NCBI RefSeq assembly: GCF_946482605.1
Contig: NZ_CAMLSE010000007.1
Span: 248,001-312,000, forward strand
DNA length: 64,000 nucleotides
Direction: 5' to 3'
From: an uncultured Dyadobacter sp.
Lineage (GTDB): Bacteria; Bacteroidota; Bacteroidia; Cytophagales; Spirosomataceae
Shown: positions 35,456 through 43,365 of the stretch, in pieces
How positions within the stretch are numbered: position 1 is the first letter of the stretch
Layout of the letters: each line of letters opens with the position of its first letter
The notes under the pieces: model-generated
The model's database searches: none
Seen by the model: the letters and a program-made list of their open reading frames with translations, nothing else
Told to the model about the DNA's origin: nothing
Made by a program: the position numbers and the translations under genes

Positions 35456-36211
35456 ATGATAAAAACTCTGATCATCGATGACGAACAAAAAGCACGAAAT
35501 GTTCTGAATCACTATCTGAACAATTCGGTATCCCAGGACGTAGTGGTCCGGCATGCTGAATCGGTCAAGGATGCACTCGTCGTACTGGAAAGTTTTGAAC
35601 CGGATATTGTGTTTCTGGACGTAGAAATGCCTCATCAGAACGGCTTCGAGTTTTTACTCGCCCGCAAAAATCCGCCCTATGACATCGTCTTTACAACGGC
35701 CTTCAATCAGTACGCCATTCAGGCCATCCGGTTCAGCGCGCTCGACTATCTTCTGAAACCTGTGGACCCCGAGGAGCTGCAGGCGGCGGTTAACCGCCAC
35801 CTCGAAAAGGCCCTGACAAAACCAAAGCAACAAACACAACAGTTGTACGACAACCTGGTCCACAATATGGAAAAGAAAAACGTCCGGGATTTCCGGCTGG
35901 CTGTACCATCCAGCGAAGGTGTGTTCTTCTTTACATTGGATGAAATCCTCAGGCTGGAAGCGGACAAGAACTACACATCCATCCACCTGATCGGCAAAAG
36001 ACCGTTCCTGGCCAGCAAGACGCTGAAACACTTCGATGAGATGTTGTGTGAATTTAACTTTATCAGAACACACAAATCACATCTCGTCAATCCGAAGTAC
36101 ATCAAGCAGGTTACCCACAACAACCAGTTTTTACTCCTGTCGGATGGTTCCCGCATTGAGATATCCCGGAGAAAGAAGGAGTTGGTACAGCAATACCTGA
36201 AATTGAAATAA
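35456..36211 (+). CDS. LytTR-family response regulator
   Basis: 251 residues. The receiver has D8/D9, phosphoacceptor D55 in IVFLDVEMP and the Lys in YLLKPVDPEEL (about 101). The C-terminal LytTR DNA-binding domain (about 145-250) shows EILRLEADKNYTSIHL, FIRTHKSHLVNPKYIKQV and SDGSRIEISRRKKELV. It lies 27 bases behind the reg_prop-GAF-LytS kinase and is its obvious partner, controlling transcription of genes not identified here. It ends 4 bases from the convergent DUF3037 gene. Confidence 0.96.
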   Translation: MIKTLIIDDEQKARNVLNHYLNNSVSQDVVVRHAESVKDALVVLESFEPDIVFLDVEMPHQNGFEFLLARKNPPYDIVFTTAFNQYAIQAIRFSALDYLLKPVDPEELQAAVNRHLEKALTKPKQQTQQLYDNLVHNMEKKNVRDFRLAVPSSEGVFFFTLDEILRLEADKNYTSIHLIGKRPFLASKTLKHFDEMLCEFNFIRTHKSHLVNPKYIKQVTHNNQFLLLSDGSRIEISRRKKELVQQYLKLK

Positions 36212-36215
36212 TTCT

Positions 36216-36599
36216 TTACAACACCTGCTGCTCGAAAAGCTTTTGCAAACTCTCCCAGGGATCCATACAGAATCCGGGATGGACCTTGGAGACTTGCAAG
36301 ACCGTGCTGCGGGTGGCAGTGAGCCATCGGAAACGCGATGAGGGTGGCAATTGGGCAATCGGACCACCTTGCTTGTCTCCGTTACAGATCATTTCAAAGG
36401 AATGCAGGTAGCGACCGATTTCAGTCAGATCAAGCGTCGGGGCAAAGACCGTAAGCCGCTCGGTATCGATCCGGTATCGGCAGCTGAGAAACCGCGATGC
36501 GGGGCAAAAGATCACGACACCAACATTTACAAATTCTTCACGCTCCACGCGTGGTACCAGGCGCATTACCGCGTACTCGTATAAAAGCTTATCTGGCAT
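36216..36599 (-). CDS. DUF3037 protein
   Basis: 127 residues. The start DKLLYEYAVMRLVPRVEREEFVNVGVVIFCP and the following FLSCRYRIDTERL fit DUF3037, a family whose members regularly neighbour HipA-like kinases. No enzymatic motif is recognised. Its ATG lies inside the last codons of the HipA-like gene (11-base overlap), so the two proteins are made together and probably act together, perhaps as substrate or regulator of the kinase; this is inference from gene order. Confidence 0.85.
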   Translation of the reverse strand: MPDKLLYEYAVMRLVPRVEREEFVNVGVVIFCPASRFLSCRYRIDTERLTVFAPTLDLTEIGRYLHSFEMICNGDKQGGPIAQLPPSSRFRWLTATRSTVLQVSKVHPGFCMDPWESLQKLFEQQVL

Positions 36600-37374
36600 C
36601 GTTCGCTCCTTTTACAAAGATTTCAGATACCGACAGGCGGGTCTCAAGGTAGCCGACATAGGCGGCGCGGTGCTCATCCGCAGACTCAAATGGCGAATCG
36701 CCGAGCAACCAATCGTCGGGAATCAGCCCGACGACTGCCGGGATTATCCCACCACGCAGGCGAGCATTGAATTCCTTGTCAACCTCGGCCATCTGGGAGG
36801 CCTGACGAAGCAAAACGTGGTCCTTCACTTGCGCGAACGGTCGCCGCGCCTGTTCCTCCCAGTTTTGCCAGGAATGGTGAAAATACAAAGCAGCCCCATG
36901 GTCTATCAGCCATAGCTCTTTATGCCACATCAGCATATTGGTGTTCCGGACAGTCCTGTCTACATTGGTGAGAAAACTATCCAGCCACACGATCTCAGAA
37001 GCCAATCTTGCATCGACCTTGGTAACCACGGGATCAAAAGTAATCGCACCCGACAAATAATGCATGGCCAGATTAACACCGGTGCTTGCTTTCAGAAGAT
37101 CCTGAATTTCTTCATCCGGTTCGGTTCTGCCAAAAGCTTCGTCCAGGTTCGCAAAGACGATCTCAGGTACTTTAAGGCCCAAGAAACGCGCCAGCTCCCC
37201 GCCGATCAGTTCTGCGATCAATGCCTTTGTTCCCTGCCCGGCACCCCTGAATTTGAGCACATATAAAAAATCATCGTCCGCTTCCGCAATCGCGGGAAGC
37301 GAGCCACCTTCACGCAGGGGCGTGAGATAACGTATTACATTTACCGTTCGAAGGCCGACAGCATTCCCATTCAT
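36589..37374 (-). CDS. HipA-like serine/threonine kinase family protein
   Basis: 261 residues from the ATG at 37374 (a TTG at 37392 is also open). The HipA-type fold is visible in YVLKFRGAGQGTKALIAEL (Lys41 for ATP), LDSFLTNVDRTVRNTNML (catalytic Asp139, Asn residues 144/146) and WLIDHGAALYFHH (Asp158 in place of DFG). It lacks the N-terminal HipA domain and is shorter than toxin HipA (about 440 residues); no HipB antitoxin with a helix-turn-helix is adjacent. It is instead paired with DUF3037. Whether it is a toxin, a housekeeping kinase or something else cannot be told. Substrate unknown. Confidence 0.85.
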   Translation of the reverse strand: MNGNAVGLRTVNVIRYLTPLREGGSLPAIAEADDDFLYVLKFRGAGQGTKALIAELIGGELARFLGLKVPEIVFANLDEAFGRTEPDEEIQDLLKASTGVNLAMHYLSGAITFDPVVTKVDARLASEIVWLDSFLTNVDRTVRNTNMLMWHKELWLIDHGAALYFHHSWQNWEEQARRPFAQVKDHVLLRQASQMAEVDKEFNARLRGGIIPAVVGLIPDDWLLGDSPFESADEHRAAYVGYLETRLSVSEIFVKGANDAR

Positions 37375-37501
37375 TGCAGCAAACCGGATCAATTGAAAAC
37401 GCCCAAGATAACGATTAAAAAAAAATTCAGCACGGTTTAACGATTAATCATCGTCCAAAGCACAGCGCCAATGCTAATAGCAGAATTTTTATATCAAAAT
37501 A

Positions 37502-37532
37502 TTTGCATTTAATATAATCCTGTTTATATTTA
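37502..37532 (+). promoter_or_regulatory. Candidate Bacteroidota promoter for the surface-protein genes
   Basis: TTTG (37502-37505) and TATATTTA (37525-37532, one base off TAnnTTTG) are 19 bases apart. The implied start near 37540 almost coincides with the upstream TTG codon at 37542 and therefore favours the TTG at 37569 as translation start of the first gene. Confidence 0.4.
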
Positions 37533-37568
37533 TAGAAGTAGTTGTACACAAAAAACCCTCTGATCAAT

Positions 37569-38987
37569 TTGCCAAAATTTTACCTGAAACTGCTGCTGTC
37601 GTTGACATGCTGCCTGGGGGCAGGTATGTCTGTAAGTACAGCCCAACCATCTAATGCTGTCTATCCTGAGAAACAAACCAATGGGGGTAGTGCCGCCGGT
37701 GGCGGACTTACCGGCAGCTTCTCCGTGGCCGATCCCGACAATGTGAAGAACACCGCTTCGAACATCAAACCTAACAATAATTATGCGCTGCTCACGGCTT
37801 CCAGCACTGCCGGCACCTCCACTGCATGGATTCAGCTCGAATTCCCCGCAGAAGTGGCCAGCAGTGCGGGAGCACCGGTAACAGTTTATGTGAGAACCAA
37901 CAACAATACGACGGCCCTGCTGGGCGGCGGGGTAACCCTCACCGCACGGGACAAGGATGGTAACACGGTAACACTGTCGGGGTCGGGACACCAGACCTAC
38001 TATACGCCCGATGGTAGCGTTTTCCTGGCCATCACGCCCATTGCCGCATTCAAATATGTGAGAGTAACACTGGCTTCGCCGATCGCACTGGGTTCTAATA
38101 CATTACAGGTGTATTATGCATTTTACGGACCGGGCGCATTGAACACCTCTAACCCCTACCCATTCAGTGTGTCGGACTGCGGCGCGCCGAACGTAACGAC
38201 CAAAAGTTATTCGGGACTAACGCTCGGGAGTTTTGATGTCGTCAATGCGGCCAATGCGATAGACGATCCCCTGAACACGGCCTCATCTTTTGTCTCGACC
38301 GGAGCAGCGCTATTCAACGGACATATCCGGCAAACGTTCTTTTTTAATGGACCATCGAATCCATCGGATGCTGTACGGGTCGTCCTTTCGCAAAGCGGCT
38401 CATTCGTAGCCCTCAGTCTCGCCGGCAGCCTTACTTTACAGGCATATAACGGCTCCGCGCCCGTCGGCAGCGCCACGCTGGTTAGCGCATTACTGGATGC
38501 CGACCTGCTGGGCTTGCTGGGCTCGAACAATGCGCAGATCGCGTTCTACTTTGCTCCGAAAGATGGAGCGAACTCGGTCTTATTCGACCGCGTCGAACTG
38601 GACCTGAACATTGGGTTACTCGGCCTGGGCCTGGGCAGCAACGGCATTAATATTCACGACGTGAGAAGGGCACCCGATGTGCCGGCTGCCACCAATGCGT
38701 CCGCCTGTACCAATGTGGGTACAGTTGCACTTTCTGCACTCGCACAGCAGTCAGGAATCAGCGGAATAGGCTCTTTTACTTACACCTGGTACACCCTGGC
38801 GCGCGGAGGCACCTTGAAATCGGGGAACCAGTCGTGGACCGCCACGGGGCTTACGACACCGGGTACGGTGTCCTATTATGTCGATGTGATCAAAAGTGGT
38901 TCGGGATGTATCGTATCATCCCGAAAAAAAGTGGACGTGTCCGTGGTGCTGCCTCCCGTATCACCACCGGTGGCACTCTATCCTTAA
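37569..38987 (+). CDS. Secreted beta-rich surface protein with C-terminal Ig-like domain
   Basis: 472 residues from the TTG at 37569; a TTG at 37542 would add nine residues but would leave almost no leader behind the promoter candidate. The leader (PKFYLKLLLSLTCCLGAGMSV) ends near STAQ. The mature protein is rich in Ser, Thr, Gly and Asn with two similar beta domains (about 30-195 and 205-370), followed by a C-terminal Ig-like segment (FTYTWYTLARGG, VSYYVDVIKSGSGCIVSS). No T9SS sorting domain is visible at its end. It opens a run of three secreted-protein genes and is probably a cell-surface or adhesion protein; no family name is offered. Confidence 0.75.
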   Translation: MPKFYLKLLLSLTCCLGAGMSVSTAQPSNAVYPEKQTNGGSAAGGGLTGSFSVADPDNVKNTASNIKPNNNYALLTASSTAGTSTAWIQLEFPAEVASSAGAPVTVYVRTNNNTTALLGGGVTLTARDKDGNTVTLSGSGHQTYYTPDGSVFLAITPIAAFKYVRVTLASPIALGSNTLQVYYAFYGPGALNTSNPYPFSVSDCGAPNVTTKSYSGLTLGSFDVVNAANAIDDPLNTASSFVSTGAALFNGHIRQTFFFNGPSNPSDAVRVVLSQSGSFVALSLAGSLTLQAYNGSAPVGSATLVSALLDADLLGLLGSNNAQIAFYFAPKDGANSVLFDRVELDLNIGLLGLGLGSNGINIHDVRRAPDVPAATNASACTNVGTVALSALAQQSGISGIGSFTYTWYTLARGGTLKSGNQSWTATGLTTPGTVSYYVDVIKSGSGCIVSSRKKVDVSVVLPPVSPPVALYP

Positions 38988-39041
38988 AGCATTACAAGTT
39001 TACCCCTCTATATAATCTGTTCATTTTAACCTACCGGATTT

Positions 39042-39722
39042 ATGAAAAACCTCTTCGCCACCGTCTGCACAGTGTTCGTTTTGTTATTAATGACAAACAT
39101 TTCAAAAGCAGGGACTTACTACGTCGTCAATGGGGAATCATTCTCCCTGTCTCCGGCAGCCGGTTCCAATTTCTTTCAATATATCTGGACCATCGACCCG
39201 GGTACCGGACAAATTCTTGAAACGCTCGACAATGCCAGCGGAGGTGTGCTCAGCCACACTTTTAGCGACGCAGTATCCTCTCCCGCCATACATAAGGTAA
39301 CACTAGGCGTTCTGCAACTGGCCGGGGGCTGTTTGTCGGAGCTGATCGAACACACCATTATTGTACTCCCTAAACTAACGGTCAGTATCACAGCGGATAA
39401 AGAGAATTTTTGTACGGATAAAGATGTAAGTGCAGACCTCACCGCCACCGTCTCCACAACCGTGACCGGGCTGGGAACCTATGGCGTAACCATTTCGCCA
39501 TTCGCGTGGAGCAAAGGCGGCGCACTGATCAGTGGGGAATCCAACGCAGTCCTGCACGTGACCGAGGATGCAACCTACTCAGCCTTGGTAAGTTACGTCC
39601 TGCCTACCACCGGAACCTATCAGGCTACCGCGTCCAAACTTCTCAATTCCGTGACAGCCGGTACAAAAACGATCCTTCACAACCTTCCTGTACCAACGAC
39701 GCCAGCCATTACACTGAACTGA
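39042..39722 (+). CDS. Secreted beta-sandwich (PKD/Ig-like) protein
   Basis: 226 residues with a signal peptide (1-23, ending ISKAG). Two Ig/PKD-like units follow: one around WTIDPGTGQILE...VLSHTFSD and a second from about 115 (LTVSITADKENFCTDKDVSADLTATV) with SPFAWSKGGALISGESN. No catalytic motif, no sorting domain. It is 54 bases behind the previous surface-protein gene and 28 bases before the next, so the three probably form an operon and their products an extracellular assembly; the latter is inference. Confidence 0.75.
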   Translation: MKNLFATVCTVFVLLLMTNISKAGTYYVVNGESFSLSPAAGSNFFQYIWTIDPGTGQILETLDNASGGVLSHTFSDAVSSPAIHKVTLGVLQLAGGCLSELIEHTIIVLPKLTVSITADKENFCTDKDVSADLTATVSTTVTGLGTYGVTISPFAWSKGGALISGESNAVLHVTEDATYSALVSYVLPTTGTYQATASKLLNSVTAGTKTILHNLPVPTTPAITLN

Positions 39723-39750
39723 TTTGTCTGGCCATCAAAAATCTGCAACA

Positions 39751-40845
39751 ATGATTCGCTACATTCTACTCACCGGGATGCTCCTCCTGTTGGGCTATGC
39801 GTTTGCGCAAAGTCAGACCAGGGAAGTGTTCATGTGCAGGGATGCCACGCTCAGGATCAGGGCAGAGTCGGCTGGCGCGGTGCGTTTTGATTGGTATCAC
39901 GACAATGTAAAAGTTACAGGCTCCGGGTCGAGGGAGCTTGCGGTAAGTGAAGAAGGTACTTACAAAGCCGTGGGGTTGAATGCAGATGGCTGCGCTTCTC
40001 AGGAATCGGTTTACATTGTCGTGAAACACCACAAGCCCGCTGCGGTTGATGACATTGCTTCGGGAAAAACGAATGCAGATTTGATCATCGACGTATTGAA
40101 GAATGATCAGTCTGTATGTGCAAACCTCGATCCGACGACGCTAACGGTCGCCACACAGCCTGATGTGGGAACCGTACTGAGTGCCAACGGACGGCTAACG
40201 TATACGCCAGCCCGTGATTTCGAAGGAGAGGTAGCATTCAGCTATCAGGTGAAGGATATGACCGGGCAGTTGTCCAATGCAGCGATGGTCCGGATGGAGA
40301 TTGTGAAGGACCCTTTGCCTGTCAGGTTGATCGTCTTCGATGTCCACAGGAACGATGCATATGCCATTCTCGATTGGAGCACTTCCGGCGAAATCGACAG
40401 CGACCACTTTCAGGTCGAGCGGAGTAGTGACATGCAGGCATGGACGGCAATCGGAGAGCAAAAGGCAGCATTCAGCAGCAACGCAAGGCTGGATTATCAA
40501 TTCGTGGACAGCCTGCCCGCATCCGGCCTGAACTATTACCGCCTCAAAATGGTGGATACCGACAGCTCCTTTTCGTACAGCAGGGTACGTTCTGTGCATT
40601 TCCCGGAACTATCATGGGCTGAGATTTTTCCAAACCCGGTAGACGATCAGTTGTACGTCGTGATCCGCAACCCGAAAGTCAAAAGCTTCCGGATGATCAG
40701 CAACGCCGGAACAGTCCGGCTGTCGAAGCTGATATCAGGTTCCCATTTCACGATCCAAATGAAACAGTATCCGATCGGCATGTACTATATCCATTTCGAA
40801 CAGGAAGATGGAGCCGTTAAAATTTTCAAGTTGATGCATAATTAG
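39751..40845 (+). CDS. Secreted Ig-like/cadherin-like protein with T9SS type A sorting domain
   Basis: 364 residues from the ATG at 39751, which sits directly before the signal peptide (IRYILLTGMLLLLGYAFAQ); an upstream TTG at 39724 is less likely. Residues about 20-95 are Ig-like; about 100-185 form a cadherin-like unit (DVLKNDQSVCANLDPTTL, GRLTYTPARDFEGEVAFSYQVKD). The C-terminal 75 residues are a type IX secretion sorting domain, starting EIFPNPVDDQLYVVI and ending GAVKIFKLMHN. It is thus likely carried across the outer membrane and anchored or released at the surface. It is the only product of the three-gene run with a sorting domain. A strong hairpin follows. Confidence 0.88.
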   Translation: MIRYILLTGMLLLLGYAFAQSQTREVFMCRDATLRIRAESAGAVRFDWYHDNVKVTGSGSRELAVSEEGTYKAVGLNADGCASQESVYIVVKHHKPAAVDDIASGKTNADLIIDVLKNDQSVCANLDPTTLTVATQPDVGTVLSANGRLTYTPARDFEGEVAFSYQVKDMTGQLSNAAMVRMEIVKDPLPVRLIVFDVHRNDAYAILDWSTSGEIDSDHFQVERSSDMQAWTAIGEQKAAFSSNARLDYQFVDSLPASGLNYYRLKMVDTDSSFSYSRVRSVHFPELSWAEIFPNPVDDQLYVVIRNPKVKSFRMISNAGTVRLSKLISGSHFTIQMKQYPIGMYYIHFEQEDGAVKIFKLMHN

Positions 40846-40849
40846 ATCA

Positions 40850-40879
40850 TACCCCGGTACTTGCCGGGGTACTGATTTT
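40850..40879. terminator. Terminator between convergent genes
   Basis: TACCCCGG (40850-40857) and CCGGGGTA (40864-40871) form a perfect 8-base stem with a 6-base loop, followed by CTGATTTT. It lies directly after the T9SS-protein stop and before the end of the convergent gene at 40881. Confidence 0.75.
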
Positions 40880-40880
40880 G

Positions 40881-42164
40881 TCAGAATGCATAAAAAACCT
40901 CCTTGCCTGCCGCCGATAACGCGACTTTCCGGACAGAACCCGTCCCGCGGAAGCCGAATGCTACGCCCAGGATTTTGATGGGGCGCTTGGGTACCGGAAA
41001 TTCAAAAGCCTGCACATCGTTGATCGCATACCGGATCTTTCCCCCGGAGCTGTTACACGATACCCGCACCCAGTCAGAGAAATTGACACCCAATGCCGAC
41101 AGATCCGCTTTTTTTCCTGACAAATAATCGTCGACGCTCATCAGGTTCAGGTCGGACACACATCCTTTTACCGACAATGGGATCACAATGGGTGTATCGT
41201 CGGTGATCAACGAGATATAGGTGAGCTGGCAAGCCGCGGCGCCCTCATTGTATTCATTTCTAACTTCTGAACTGAAAGCAAAATCATCCAATGCCACCGG
41301 CTCAAAATTACCGACATTGAAAAACTTGATCAGCGGAGGCTCCGGCTGCATCGGTAAGTTCTTATCCTCAATGGTCTTAACTGCAGTGCCCATCCTACCC
41401 TTGCCGACAAACTCGTTCACCTTCAGATAAACCGGCACCGGAGCCTTATCGATCAATGCCGACCATCCTTGCGTCCCGATCACCAGCCTGTGTTCCTGCA
41501 CTACCTGGTCCCCGATTTGCAGTTTGGCTTTGTATACACCCGGCTCATAATATACGGCGGTGTGTTTATGCAGCGTCTTATCTACCAAAACCTTCTTGCT
41601 GGCGTCCCAGGATTGCTGGATGAAGACCGAATCCGTGGGTGAAGCGGTTGCATCGTAGGTGAAAATGACAGAGTTGGGAATGCCTCGTGTGACCGGCTGA
41701 CTACCGAACATATACACCTTCTTTTGCAATTGCGGCTCTCCCTTGTCGAACGCGAGCATGCTCACCACGATCAGTGCCAGCGCCACGGTCGCGATACCAG
41801 CCAATGTTCGCCACAGCCTTGCCTTTCCCGGTCTTACAGCCGCCAGCGGCAGATCAGTCGCTGTCCCCGGTATCGTTGCAGCCGTTTCTGTATCGCGGCC
41901 CTCTTTTACAAAGCTGCGCCAATCCCCGAAGCCGGCAAAGCGTGCCAACGTATTCAAAGTTGTACCACTCGGCAAATGGTTGTATTCCACTCTGCCCCAT
42001 ATCCGCCGCAATGTGCTGGTGCTAAGAGACACCCCGGTTTGGAGCAGTATGGCCTCGCTCAGTGCTTCAAAATCGGCAGTCTGCCAGCTTTCGGCCGGCC
42101 CCCAGTCCAGTTTCCTTTCAATGACCGCCTTGCAGCGCTGCAACTCATTTATTTCAGAAACCAT
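40881..42164 (-). CDS. Single-span membrane protein with a putative DNA-binding-like N-terminus and beta-rich outer part
   Basis: 427 residues from the ATG at 42164 (a TTG at 42221 is open but unlikely). Residues 1-90 form a compact helical domain (CKAVIERKLDWGPAESW, LSTSTLRRIWGRVEYNHLPSG, TLNTLARFAGFGDWRSF); the STSTLRRIW-type helix looks like a recognition helix, and similar N-termini occur in unnamed Bacteroidota proteins. One transmembrane helix spans 118-139. Outside are a PKD-like unit (about 150-235) and a concanavalin/laminin-like domain (about 270-427). It could be a membrane-bound one-component regulator that senses an extracellular sugar. DNA binding is inferred from pattern only. 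Confidence 0.7.
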   Translation of the reverse strand: MVSEINELQRCKAVIERKLDWGPAESWQTADFEALSEAILLQTGVSLSTSTLRRIWGRVEYNHLPSGTTLNTLARFAGFGDWRSFVKEGRDTETAATIPGTATDLPLAAVRPGKARLWRTLAGIATVALALIVVSMLAFDKGEPQLQKKVYMFGSQPVTRGIPNSVIFTYDATASPTDSVFIQQSWDASKKVLVDKTLHKHTAVYYEPGVYKAKLQIGDQVVQEHRLVIGTQGWSALIDKAPVPVYLKVNEFVGKGRMGTAVKTIEDKNLPMQPEPPLIKFFNVGNFEPVALDDFAFSSEVRNEYNEGAAACQLTYISLITDDTPIVIPLSVKGCVSDLNLMSVDDYLSGKKADLSALGVNFSDWVRVSCNSSGGKIRYAINDVQAFEFPVPKRPIKILGVAFGFRGTGSVRKVALSAAGKEVFYAF

Positions 42165-42304
42165 TGTGAATGAGCGTGATATAACTTGAAAAAACTTGAT
42201 CAGTACTTGAAAACCTCCCAAAACGCGTGTTGCGCTATGTTTGCTACAGACAGAGCAACAGCCGGCCGGCCGTGCATTTCAAACGAGTAACAAATATTTA
42301 AAAG

Positions 42305-43330
42305 ATGTACAAATTAAGCTATTTATTGTCCATTATCTTTTCGCTGGCTATCGGGCAGGTGGCAGCGCAAACCATCTTCGTCAACGGTGCCAGCGGAGAC
42401 GATGCAGCAAACGGAAAATCCGAAACCCCGGTGGCAACCCTGCAGCGCGCTGTGGATCTTGCTAAAACTTATAAAACCGGTGAAAGTGTGGTGATAAAGG
42501 TTGCACCCGGCCTGTACACGCTTCGCGACAAAGTCACCATCGATAAGAAGAATACCGAAGAAGCCTGGCTCACCATCGAAGCGAGCATAATGCCCGATGA
42601 TGCCGAATGGAAACCAGCCCACATGCCGGTGATCCAGTCGGTATCCGCAGTGAATTCGACCACCCAATTCCGCCATGCGGTCGGTTTTTTGGTGAATGCA
42701 GATCATGTGCGTATCCGGGGACTGAAATTCACTGGTAATGCCAACCCCGATGTTCAATACTACTATCCCGTGAGTCGGAAGGATTCCACCTTGACCGGCC
42801 TGGATGTGTCGCAGTGCTATTTTGTCGGAGAGCGCAACGCTGCACCGATACAGGGAAGCATATGGGCACAAGGCGCGGGCATACACGTCGACCATTGTAT
42901 TTTCTACGGCACCAAGAATGCCCTCCTGCTCTTTATGGCTATCAAGGATTTTTCCCTGAAAAACTCCGTCATCGTCGGTGCCTACGAATCGGCGGTCTGG
43001 TTTGGGGCGTTCAAAGAGGATTTTGTGTTTGAGAACAATATCGTATCGAATTCCTCTTACCTGTGGCTGCGACCGGAGAAAACGTATCCAAAATACCATT
43101 TCAAAAACTGCCTCTTTACAGCCATGCAGCACGAAATGGGTTATTATACCAAAGACGGGGCTGTTCCCTCCGACCGCAATGCGCATACCGAAGACCAGGT
43201 GATCCGGTCAGGCCAGCTCCTGCTCAGCGAAGTGAAGGTCAATGGCCTGCCGCAGGATTATCTCAATCCCTTGCCCACTTCCGCAGGAAGGAATCTGAAT
43301 GCCGGAATCTTTAAAAAAGCTACCCGATAA
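42305..43330 (+). CDS. Secreted right-handed beta-helix protein
   Basis: 341 residues with a signal peptide (1-22, ending VAAQ). The mature start TIFVNGASGDDAANGKSE and TLQRAVDLAKTYKTGESVVIKVAPGLY are typical of DUF1565/pectate-lyase-like beta-helix proteins, and repeated turns (VRIRGLKFTGN, IHVDHCIFYGTKNALLL, FSLKNSVIVGAYESAVWFG, FVFENNIVSNSSYLW) fit helix coils. Such proteins bind or cleave polysaccharides outside the cell. No catalytic residue set can be assigned. It is 35 bases upstream of the laminin-like gene and divergent from the membrane-regulator-like gene at 40881. Confidence 0.82.
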   Translation: MYKLSYLLSIIFSLAIGQVAAQTIFVNGASGDDAANGKSETPVATLQRAVDLAKTYKTGESVVIKVAPGLYTLRDKVTIDKKNTEEAWLTIEASIMPDDAEWKPAHMPVIQSVSAVNSTTQFRHAVGFLVNADHVRIRGLKFTGNANPDVQYYYPVSRKDSTLTGLDVSQCYFVGERNAAPIQGSIWAQGAGIHVDHCIFYGTKNALLLFMAIKDFSLKNSVIVGAYESAVWFGAFKEDFVFENNIVSNSSYLWLRPEKTYPKYHFKNCLFTAMQHEMGYYTKDGAVPSDRNAHTEDQVIRSGQLLLSEVKVNGLPQDYLNPLPTSAGRNLNAGIFKKATR

Positions 43331-43365
43331 GCAACACCTTTTTGACCCATTTCAAACTATTAGCC

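Noticed and set aside
37375..37568. tRNA or small RNA in the AT-rich spacer
   Set aside because: No cloverleaf or stable hairpin seen; only a promoter candidate is supported.
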